A stretch of DNA of 19,870 nt from DATKMS01 sp041497995 (GTDB lineage Bacteria > Desulfobacterota > Binatia > HRBIN30). Below, piece after piece: positions 7,690-14,210 of this stretch. Location: contig JBGQHM010000080.1 in assembly GCA_041497995.1 (NCBI GenBank), positions 1 to 19,870 of the forward strand, written 5' to 3'. Position 1 is the first letter of the stretch. Every line of letters begins with the position of its first letter. Made by a program: the position numbers and the translations under genes. The notes beneath the pieces were generated by a model. The model was not told where the DNA came from, did no database searches, and saw nothing but the letters and a program-made list of their open reading frames with translations.

Positions 7690-8715
7690 CTACGAAGCCG
7701 CTGCTTGCGGAATGAAGTCCGGTTGCACGATCTCCTCCACGGTGAGCGCTGTCCGCCCACGAAACGGCTCGACGCGGATCGGGCACGCCGGGATGTCGCA
7801 CCGCGCGCAGTAGAGGCGCCGACACGGATCGGTGTGGAAGACGATCTCGCCTTCGATGCCGCACGACTTGATCACCTGCTGCTCGAACGCATCGGCGGCG
7901 TCGTGCGCCGATTCCACCGACCAGAACTCAGGCACCACGAGGTGCGCGTCGATGTGGCTGAAACGTCCGGAACGGATGGCGCGCAGATTGTGCACGCGGA
8001 TGATGCCGGTGACCATGCTGTCATTCAGCGCCTTGAGGAGCTTGCCCAACAGCACGGTGTCTTCCTCGTCGAGCAAACCGCCGGCCGCGTGGCGCACCAG
8101 GCGAATACCGGTCCACGCCAGGTTGATGCCGACGATCGCGGCGACCAGCGGGTCGAGCCAGAGGAGGCCGGTGGCCCGCACGAGGAGCAGGCCGATCACC
8201 ACGCCGAGACTGGTCCAGAAGTCGGAGAGAACATGCTGCCCGTCAGCTACCAGCGTCAGCGAGTTGGATCGTCGCCCGGCGCGCAGGAGAAACCATCCGA
8301 GCACCAAATTCGCCAGTCCGGCGCCGCCAATGATGGCTAGTCCCGCGTCGAGTTGGCGCACTTCCACCCCGTGCAGCAAGCTGTTGACGGCTTGATAGAC
8401 GATCATCACCGCGGCAAACGCGATCAGCCCGCCTTCGAAGGCGGCGGAGAAGAACTCGATCTTGCCGTGGCCGTATGGATGGTTGCGATCCGCCGGCCGC
8501 CCGGCGAAGACTAGGCCGCCGAGGGCGAACACCGCGGCCACGACGTTGACGATGCTCTCCATCGCGTCTGAAAGGATGGCCGTCGAACCCGTCAGCTCGT
8601 ACGCGACATACTTGGCTGCCAGCAGCACGCTGCCGACGACGAGCGACACGACGCCAGCCGTGAGGCGGACACGAAGATCGGTGTGGTCGTCGAGTACGGG
8701 TGCAGCCGGTGCCAT
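7690..8715 (-). CDS. Cation diffusion facilitator (CDF) family transporter with Cys-rich C-terminus
   Basis: A 341-residue inner-membrane divalent-cation/proton antiporter. I choose the ATG at 8715 (MAPAAPVLDD); the longer frame to 8775 runs back through a repeat-containing leader. Six hydrophobic helices are readable: about residues 19-39, 52-72, 92-115, 124-144, 165-185 and 187-207. The first metal-site helix reads ILSDAMESIVN, with Glu53 and Asn57 where many CDFs have His/Asp and Asp. The second site is the standard HVLSD (His161, Asp165). HPYGHGKIE (79-87) is the conserved family loop. The cytoplasmic domain (about 215-300) contains SHIDAHLVVPE. It ends with a four-Cys cluster at C298, C303, C306 and C311, which may bind metal. 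The altered first site makes Zn specificity uncertain; Fe, Mn or Co are possible. It is divergent from the acyl-CoA synthetase operon. Confidence 0.92.
   Translation of the reverse strand: MAPAAPVLDDHTDLRVRLTAGVVSLVVGSVLLAAKYVAYELTGSTAILSDAMESIVNVVAAVFALGGLVFAGRPADRNHPYGHGKIEFFSAAFEGGLIAFAAVMIVYQAVNSLLHGVEVRQLDAGLAIIGGAGLANLVLGWFLLRAGRRSNSLTLVADGQHVLSDFWTSLGVVIGLLLVRATGLLWLDPLVAAIVGINLAWTGIRLVRHAAGGLLDEEDTVLLGKLLKALNDSMVTGIIRVHNLRAIRSGRFSHIDAHLVVPEFWSVESAHDAADAFEQQVIKSCGIEGEIVFHTDPCRRLYCARCDIPACPIRVEPFRGRTALTVEEIVQPDFIPQAAAS
7709..7821. repeat. Direct repeat copy 2 (within the CDF 3' end); copy 1 at 5240-5352
   Basis: An ungapped 113-bp direct repeat shared with 5240-5352, with 8 mismatches by eye; the 62 bases at its CDF-internal end are identical. 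The two copies bracket about 2.36 kb containing the secreted propeller/dockerin-like gene. The match ends at the CDF stop side near the deacylase 3' end in copy 1 and abruptly inside the CDF gene on the other side. Confidence 0.85.
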
Positions 8716-8725
8716 GGCCGATAAG

Positions 8726-8746
8726 GTAAAACGTAGAACGTAAAAC
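8726..8746. repeat. Tandem heptamer repeat (three units) in the CDF leader
   Basis: Three 7-nt units, GTAAAAC, GTAGAAC and GTAAAAC, with a weaker fourth, lie 11 bases upstream of the CDF start in the divergent gap 8716-8809. Period and base pattern recall the heptamer array at 13269-13296. The location could affect CDF translation or transcription, but no protein-binding site is recognised. Confidence 0.55.
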
Positions 8747-8809
8747 GACAAGGCGCCGGTGTCTCTGCCCGGCATCGCCGATTGCGTTTCACTCTGCTAT
8801 GCCCCGACC

Positions 8810-9478
8810 GTGACGCGGCATGCACTGAACGAGATCGAAGCGAAGGCGTTGCTCGCTGAGGCTGGCGTCTTGGTGACCCGCGCCGAGCTGGTGCAGACGG
8901 GCGTGGAAGCTGCAGCGGTAGCCGAACGTCTCGGAGGGTTGGTCGCGCTGAAAGTCGTCTCTGCCGACATTGTGCACAAGTCTGACGTTGACGGTGTGCG
9001 TCTGGGCGTATCATCGCCGGCTGCAGCGGCCGCGGCCTTTGACGACGTCATACGCAGCGTGCGGGTGCGCCAGCCGTCGGCCCGCCTCGACGGTGTGTCG
9101 GTGCAGCCGATGGCGCCGCCGGGCGGAGTGGAGGTGATCGTCGGTGTCAGTGTCGACCCGCAGTTCGGCCACGTCATCATGTGCGGCCTCGGTGGCGTGT
9201 GGGTCGAGGTGCTGCACGACGTTGCGTTCCGACTCATCCCGCTGCAACCGCGCGATGCCCGTCAGATGCTCACGGAGCTGCGTGGCCTGCCGTTGCTGCG
9301 TGGCGTACGCGGCCGGCCCGGTGTGGATCTGCCGGCCGTCGAGGAGCTGCTGCTGCGCGTCTCCTCTCTGGTTGCGCGGCGGCCGGAGATTCGCGAGCTC
9401 GACCTCAACCCGGTGTTGGCTTACCCCGATCGCGTCGTCGCCGTCGACGCACGCGCCCTGATCGAGGACGCACGGTGA
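8810..9478 (+). CDS. ADP-forming acyl-CoA synthetase, beta (ATP-grasp) subunit
   Basis: A 222-residue cytoplasmic protein that, with the next gene product, should interconvert acyl-CoA, ADP and phosphate with free acid, CoA and ATP. The GTG at 8810 (TRHALNEIEAKALLAEAGV) gives the usual start of this subunit; the longer frame to 8759 adds an unrelated leader. Family phrases are ALKVVSADIVHKSDVDGV (ATP-grasp lysine region), VIVGVSVDPQFGHVIMCGLGG, and a C-terminal ELDLNPVLAYPD with metal-binding acidic/Asn residues. The length suits the short stand-alone subunit of archaeal and delta-proteobacterial split enzymes. The acyl substrate (acetyl, branched-chain or aryl) cannot be inferred. The next start overlaps this stop (GTGA), so the subunits are translationally coupled. 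Confidence 0.88.
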   Translation: MTRHALNEIEAKALLAEAGVLVTRAELVQTGVEAAAVAERLGGLVALKVVSADIVHKSDVDGVRLGVSSPAAAAAAFDDVIRSVRVRQPSARLDGVSVQPMAPPGGVEVIVGVSVDPQFGHVIMCGLGGVWVEVLHDVAFRLIPLQPRDARQMLTELRGLPLLRGVRGRPGVDLPAVEELLLRVSSLVARRPEIRELDLNPVLAYPDRVVAVDARALIEDAR

Positions 9479-10914
9479 CGTTCTCGCGGAATCAATTTGA
9501 TCGCGCCTTCAATCCGCGCGTGATCGCTGTCGTCGGCGACAAGCAGATGAACGGCTTCCTCTGGCTGCGCGCGCTACAGCACTTTTCGGGGAAGCTGTAC
9601 TCTGTGCAGATCGATCCGAACGAGATTCCGGCGATCGAGGCGATGGGCGTGGCCAACGTGCGCAGCCTGCTCGACATCCCCGAGCCCGTCGACTACGTCG
9701 TCGTCGCAGTGCCGCGCAACGTGACGCCGCGCGTCATTGCCGACTGTGTCCGCAAGCAGGTCGGCGCGGTGACGCTGTTCACCGCCGGCTTCGCGGAAAC
9801 CGGTGATCCGGAAGGCGTACGACTCGAACACGAGATCGCGACGATGGCCCGTGATGCGCAGTTACTGCTGATCGGACCCAATTGCATGGGTATCGCCAAC
9901 CCGCGCATCGGTATGAACAACTTCCCACACCAGCCGGTGGGCGATGCAGCGGCCGGACACGTTGGCTTCATCGGCCAGAGCGGCACACACACGATCACCT
10001 TCTGCATGCGGGGTCCCGTGGAGGGCATCGGCATCAGCAAGGCGGTGAGCCTCGGGAACGGTGTGCTCGCCGACGCGTCCGATTACCTCGAGTACATGCG
10101 CGACGATCCCGACACGACCGTGATCGCTGCGTACATCGAAGGCGTACGCGATGGACGCCGCTTCTTCGAGGTCCTGCGTCAGACGACGGCGATCAAGCCG
10201 GTCATTCTGTGGAAGGGCGGTATCAGCGAGGCGGGGCAGCGCGCCATCTTCTCGCACACCGCGGCGCTGGCGACGCCGACGGCGGTCTGGCGCGGTATGG
10301 TACGGCAAGCGGGAGCCATCGCCGTTGATACGCAAGATGCGCTGTTGGACGTCGCCCGGACTCTGCTCGCGGGGAAAATCGCGACCGGCTTGCGTGCCGG
10401 CCTCATCGCGATGACCGGGGGACCATCGGTGGTGATCACCGACGCGTTTACTCAAGCGGGGCTGGAAGTGCCGCTGCTCAGCGACGAGTCGTACGCGAAG
10501 CTGCGCGAGTTCTTTCAGGTGGTCGGCGGCAGCCTGCGCAACCCGCTCGATGCGGGCAGTACAATTGCCATGGGCTTCCGTTCGGACAATCTGGCGCGCT
10601 TACTCGACATCCTCGACGACGACTCGACGATTGACATCATCGCGCTCGACCTTGGGGCCGGCCTATCGATTGATCGGTACGTGGAGTATCCGGCCCTGGC
10701 AGCGGCCATGGCCGACGCGCTGGTGTCGTTCACGCAGCGCTCGGCGAAACCATTTGCCGTCGTCGCCGACGCCCCGCAGCGGCCGATCGATGCTGCTCGC
10801 CTGCGCGACGACCTGCGGCAGCGCGGCGTGCTGACCTTCGTGTCGCCGGGGCGCGCCGCATACGCTTTGCGCCATGCCGTCGACTACTGGCGCATACGCG
10901 TCGGGGTCGAGTAG
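9475..10914 (+). CDS. ADP-forming acyl-CoA synthetase, alpha (CoA-binding, phospho-His) subunit
   Basis: A 479-residue partner of the preceding ATP-grasp subunit. The start is the GTG at 9475, which overlaps the upstream stop. Residues about 8-110 are a Rossmann CoA-binding domain (NPRVIAVVGDKQMNG, VDYVVVAVPRNV). Residues about 110-270 are the first ligase domain, with LLLIGPNCMGIANP, GHVGFIGQSG and the phosphorylatable histidine in FSHTAAL (His261), the high-energy phosphate carrier in this family. A second ligase domain follows (LIAMTGGPSVVITDAF, NPLDAGSTIA). Together the two genes reproduce the domain set of acetate-CoA ligase (ADP-forming), split with the beta subunit first. Likely roles are ATP formation from acyl-CoA or acid activation; substrate unknown. 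Confidence 0.88.
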   Translation: MTFSRNQFDRAFNPRVIAVVGDKQMNGFLWLRALQHFSGKLYSVQIDPNEIPAIEAMGVANVRSLLDIPEPVDYVVVAVPRNVTPRVIADCVRKQVGAVTLFTAGFAETGDPEGVRLEHEIATMARDAQLLLIGPNCMGIANPRIGMNNFPHQPVGDAAAGHVGFIGQSGTHTITFCMRGPVEGIGISKAVSLGNGVLADASDYLEYMRDDPDTTVIAAYIEGVRDGRRFFEVLRQTTAIKPVILWKGGISEAGQRAIFSHTAALATPTAVWRGMVRQAGAIAVDTQDALLDVARTLLAGKIATGLRAGLIAMTGGPSVVITDAFTQAGLEVPLLSDESYAKLREFFQVVGGSLRNPLDAGSTIAMGFRSDNLARLLDILDDDSTIDIIALDLGAGLSIDRYVEYPALAAAMADALVSFTQRSAKPFAVVADAPQRPIDAARLRDDLRQRGVLTFVSPGRAAYALRHAVDYWRIRVGVE

Positions 10915-10916
10915 GT

Positions 10917-10933
10917 GCTCGGGCGCTCCGAGC
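10917..10933 (+). terminator. GC-rich hairpin just after the acyl-CoA synthetase operon
   Basis: GCTCGG (10917-10922) and CCGAGC (10928-10933) form a perfect 6-bp stem with a 5-nt loop, starting two bases after the stop codon. There is no T-run, so it is a weak terminator candidate. The remaining gap to 11028 shows no clear promoter or Shine-Dalgarno site. Confidence 0.3.
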
Positions 10934-11028
10934 GGTCCGTTGTCGGCTGCGTCCATGTACCGAAAATTGCTTTGCTCGGGCGGCAGCAGATTGTCTCGAT
11001 GTCCGATCCGCCTACCATGTGACGGCCA

Positions 11029-13287
11029 ATGCCCATGACCAGCGACGCCTCTGCTGAAGCGTATACCACCCACCGTCGGCGATTGACCGCAACCAGTCTG
11101 CCGGTGGTTGCCGCGGTCACGTTTTCTGTGACCCTGTTGTACGCCCTCGCCGAGGCGGTTCGCAGCCCCGGCGGATTCCGGGACACGTTGCCGGAGTACG
11201 TTGCCGAGCTGGCGATCCCGCTGGCCGCGGTGTGGTTGGCGCGTGGGCCGCTGCGCCAGTTTCCGGAGTGGGTCGCATTGGCCTTCGACATGGCGTACAC
11301 GGCAGCGCTGGCTCACATGCTCTTGCAGCCGACGACAACAACGTCCGGATCGGCGCTGTTCTTCTCGTTGAAAATGCTGGCGACCGCGCTGTTCTTTCCC
11401 TGGGGCGCGCGCCTGCAATGCTTGTCCGCCAGCGTCACCCTGGTGCTGTACTGGTCGGTCATCAGCATGAGCGGGCGTGCGAGCGATTCGGCCGCGGCGT
11501 TGCACCAAGTCCTCGGCCCGCTGATCGCTGCACTGTTCTCGGCGGCAGGGGCGACGAGCGCCGATCGCGCCCGCGAGAAGCTGTTCCAGCGCGGCGTCAG
11601 CCTGGCGGCCTCCGAGGCGCAGACACGCACGGCGCTGGAGTCAGTACGCCAGAGCGAAGCACGCCTCCGCAAACAGCAGGCAGAGCAGCAGGTGATCTTC
11701 GATTCGGTGCCGGCGCTGATCTGGTACAAGGACACCGCCAACCGCATCATCCGCGTCAATCGGCCCGTGGCCGAATCCGCAGGCCGGCCGGTTGACGCGA
11801 TCGAGGGGCAGTCGACGCACGACCTCTACCCCGAAGAAGCGACGCAGTATCACGTCGACGACACGGAGGTGATCACGTCGGGTGTTCCCAAGCGCGGCAT
11901 CATCGAGCCGCTGCAGACGGCGTCGGGAGAGAAGCGCTGGGTGCAGACCGACAAGATTCCGTACCGCGACGAGCATGGCACCATCGTGGGAGTCATCGTG
12001 TTCGCGGTCGACATCACGGAGCGCCGCCGTGTTGAAGCGGCATTGGCGGATGAAGTGCAAGTCTCTGCCGCTCTCGCGCGGGTCGGCCGCGAGTTGATCT
12101 CCGCGCTCGATACCCCGGTCGTGCTCGATCGCCTGTGCAAGCTGACCACCGAAGTCCTGGAATGTGATCTCAGCCACGTGTTTCGCTGGCATGCGGACGA
12201 CGAGGTGTATGTGCCGGTGGCGGCCGACGGGCTGAGCGCGGAGGAGTGGGAGGAGTTTCGCGTGATGGGCACCCCGCGTGCGATAGCGACCGGGCTGCTG
12301 GCGCGGCTGCAACGCGACGAGGTTGTGCAGATCGACGTGACGAAGATCCAGAATCATTTGCCTACCGCAATGGCGGTGCAACGGGGCGTTACGCGTACGC
12401 TGCATGCCGCCCTGCGGCGCGGCGGCGAGGTGTTCGGCGTGCTGACCGCTGCCTACCGTGGTCGCCAGGAGGTCTTTAGTCCGCGCCAAGAACGCATTGC
12501 CCGCGGGCTGGCGCAGCTCGGGTCGCTGGCACTGGAAAACGCCCGCCTTGTTGAAGCGCTCGATCGCGCCAACCAGGTCAAATCCGAGTTTGTCGCCACC
12601 ATGTCCCACGAGCTGCGCACGCCGCTCAACGTCATCATCGGCTACAGCGATCTGTTGCTCGACGACGGCTTCGGCCCGCTCGCCACTGAGCAGCGTGAGA
12701 CGCTCGCGCGCATCGCACGCAATGCGCGCGAGTTGCTCGAGCTGATCAACGATACGTTGGATCTCAGTCGTCTCGAGGCCGGTCGCATGCCCCTCGAGCT
12801 CGAGGATGTCCGCTTAGCGGAACTGTTCGCCATGCTCGATGTGGAGACGCGCGAGGTGCAACAGAAGCCGGGCGTGCGCTTCGAATGGCTGGTGGCGGTT
12901 GATACGCCGATGCTGCACACCGACCCGGTCAAGCTCAAGGTCGTGCTCAAGAACCTCATCGTGAACGCGCTCAAGTTCACAGAGGCGGGCAGCGTGACCG
13001 TCGCGGCGGGCGCGTGCGACGGCGGCGTCGAGCTGTCCATCGCAGACACCGGCATCGGGATTCCGCAGGCGTCGCTGCCGATCATCTTCGAGGCGTTTCA
13101 GCAGCTCGACAGCTCCGCGACCCGCGCGCATCGCGGCGTCGGCTTGGGACTCTACATCGTGAGCCGCCTCCTTGATTTGCTCGGCGGCCGGATCGCCGTG
13201 GAGAGTCTCGTCGGGAGCGGCTCGACGTTCCGAGTCTGGCTACCACTTGAAGTGCGGCCGCGTCAGGACGTGAAGCGTGAAGCGTGA
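11029..13287 (+). CDS. Membrane sensor histidine kinase (TM-PAS-GAF-HisKA-HATPase), orphan
   Basis: A 752-residue two-component sensor. The N-terminal 175 residues hold about five or six hydrophobic segments (for example 24-44, 57-71, 84-98, 126-147, 160-173) with no large periplasmic domain. A short coiled linker (SVRQSEARLRKQQAEQQ) leads to a PAS domain at about 220-335 (IFDSVPALIWYKD; DITERRR at its end). A GAF domain follows at about 350-507. The dimerisation/phosphoacceptor box is MSHELRTPLNV with His527. The ATPase domain has the N-box NLIVNALKF (Asn646), the G1 box IADTGIGIP (Asp673) and the G2 box GVGLGLYIVSRL. All residues for autophosphorylation are present. No receiver domain or response regulator is next to it, so its partner must be elsewhere. 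An ATG at 11035 is an alternative start. The last codons and the stop are made from a tandem heptamer array. Confidence 0.93.
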   Translation: MPMTSDASAEAYTTHRRRLTATSLPVVAAVTFSVTLLYALAEAVRSPGGFRDTLPEYVAELAIPLAAVWLARGPLRQFPEWVALAFDMAYTAALAHMLLQPTTTTSGSALFFSLKMLATALFFPWGARLQCLSASVTLVLYWSVISMSGRASDSAAALHQVLGPLIAALFSAAGATSADRAREKLFQRGVSLAASEAQTRTALESVRQSEARLRKQQAEQQVIFDSVPALIWYKDTANRIIRVNRPVAESAGRPVDAIEGQSTHDLYPEEATQYHVDDTEVITSGVPKRGIIEPLQTASGEKRWVQTDKIPYRDEHGTIVGVIVFAVDITERRRVEAALADEVQVSAALARVGRELISALDTPVVLDRLCKLTTEVLECDLSHVFRWHADDEVYVPVAADGLSAEEWEEFRVMGTPRAIATGLLARLQRDEVVQIDVTKIQNHLPTAMAVQRGVTRTLHAALRRGGEVFGVLTAAYRGRQEVFSPRQERIARGLAQLGSLALENARLVEALDRANQVKSEFVATMSHELRTPLNVIIGYSDLLLDDGFGPLATEQRETLARIARNARELLELINDTLDLSRLEAGRMPLELEDVRLAELFAMLDVETREVQQKPGVRFEWLVAVDTPMLHTDPVKLKVVLKNLIVNALKFTEAGSVTVAAGACDGGVELSIADTGIGIPQASLPIIFEAFQQLDSSATRAHRGVGLGLYIVSRLLDLLGGRIAVESLVGSGSTFRVWLPLEVRPRQDVKREA

Positions 13288-13325
13288 AGCGTGAAGAGAA
13301 GATCTCTGCCGCTTCACGCTTCACG
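13269..13325. terminator. Heptamer-built hairpin between convergent genes (candidate bidirectional terminator)
   Basis: CGTGAAG is repeated four times in tandem at 13269-13296, covering the end of the kinase gene. Two inverted copies (CTTCACG twice) lie at 13312-13325. The stretch 13283-13296 therefore pairs perfectly over 14 bp with 13312-13325 across a 15-nt loop. It lies exactly between the kinase stop (13287) and the stop of the convergent lipoprotein gene (13330), where a bidirectional terminator is expected. No T-run is present, so termination activity is inferred from position and structure. Confidence 0.6.
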
Positions 13326-13329
13326 ATCT

Positions 13330-13950
13330 TCAATCGATTCCCAGCTTGTTGGCCAGATCTTCGAGCAGCCGCTCGACACCGAGGCGAGTGAACTCCTCCG
13401 CGCTGAACCAACGCGGTCCGCCACGCCAGAACTGCCACCAGTTGAACAGGTTCGACGACAGCGATTGCTGTGTCTCGTCGAAGGTGCGTGTCCACAGTAC
13501 CTTGCCGGTCGACACCGAGAGCAGCGACAACGTGAACGCCACGCTCGCCGGATCGCGCGCGCCGTACTCGCCACCCACGCGTTCTCTGTAGCGCGACACG
13601 GTGCCGAACAGGACACCGTCCGCGCCGACGGCTTTGCCGAGCTCACGTGCCCGCGACTGCAGCGATCCCTTCGGGTCGACCTTCGACAACGCTTGCGCGA
13701 CCGTCAGGTCCGGCACGAAGCGCCACTTCGAGGAGCTGGCAAGGACGCTGTAGACTTCGGCGGTCACGACGCGTTCGGCGCCGGGTTTCAGCCGCGGCGC
13801 ACCGTCAGTCGGCGTTCCCGCTGGGGCGTCGCGCTCGATTGGCATGACCGCGATCAGCTTGATCGGCTCGTCGATCGGTGGGCTACCATGCAGCAAGCTG
13901 CAGCCGGCCAGCGTTGCGACACCGAGGACGCTGAGCAGCGCCAACCGCAT
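13330..13950 (-). CDS. Small outer-membrane-type lipoprotein, function unknown (CsgG/GNA1162-like pattern)
   Basis: A 206-residue protein starting at the ATG at 13950: MRLALLSVLGVATLAGC is a clean lipoprotein signal, with LAGC lipobox and acylated Cys17; the longer frame upstream runs through an intergenic repeat and is rejected. The mature part opens with IKLIAVMPIERD, then AERVVTAEVYSVLASSSKWR, VAQALSKVD, ELGKAVGADGVLFGTVSRY, VAFTLSLLSVSTGKVLWTRT and a C-terminal helix RLGVERLLEDLANKL. The order strand, helix, ADGVLFGTV, then S-x-x-TGKVLW resembles the alpha/beta fold of CsgG- and GNA1162/TolB-N-like lipoproteins that assemble at the outer membrane. No enzyme motif is seen. It converges on the sensor kinase gene and points away from the aspS/hisS operon. 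Confidence 0.78.
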   Translation of the reverse strand: MRLALLSVLGVATLAGCSLLHGSPPIDEPIKLIAVMPIERDAPAGTPTDGAPRLKPGAERVVTAEVYSVLASSSKWRFVPDLTVAQALSKVDPKGSLQSRARELGKAVGADGVLFGTVSRYRERVGGEYGARDPASVAFTLSLLSVSTGKVLWTRTFDETQQSLSSNLFNWWQFWRGGPRWFSAEEFTRLGVERLLEDLANKLGID

Positions 13951-14013
13951 GGAAGCGGAACGCGAGGCGCGCCTGCATGCGGGTTGCTCGAAGGCGCGAC
14001 TCGCTAAGCGCTC

Positions 14014-14210
14014 GCGAACGAAAACCTGTTGCGTCTGAGTCAAAATCTTGCGAGGGCAGCTCATAGCGACCAACGGGAGCGGTCCATAGAAAGACGCTGG
14101 GCGCAGCCCGCGCTTGCGAATGAGCACCTGTTGCGCTGAGTCAAGTTCTTGCGAGGGCAGCTCATAGCGACCAACGGGAGCGGTCCATAGAAAGACGCTG
14201 GGCGCAGCCC
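14014..14210. repeat. Tandem duplication of a ~96-bp intergenic element
   Basis: Copy A (14014-14109, 96 bp) and copy B (14116-14210, 95 bp) align over their whole length with a one-base indel. The last 63 bases of each (14047-14109 and 14148-14210) are identical, while the first part differs at several positions. Copy B ends exactly where the aspS stop begins. A small self-complementary element (GCTGGGCGCAGC) closes each unit. The stretch is open in the frame upstream of the lipoprotein gene, but that frame encodes only the repeat and has no credible start. No coding gene is seen in 13951-14210. It could be a dispersed intergenic repeat (REP/MITE-like), an RNA element or 3'-end structure. 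Confidence 0.85.

Noticed and set aside
5240..7821. Composite transposon or insertion sequence bounded by the 113-bp direct repeats
   Set aside because: No transposase, terminal inverted repeats or target-site duplication; the repeats are coding sequence of a CDF gene, so recombination is the simpler explanation.
11641..12609. Minus-strand 322-residue frame opposite the sensor kinase
   Set aside because: It is antisense to the PAS-GAF coding region; composition is typical of a shadow frame and no motif is present.
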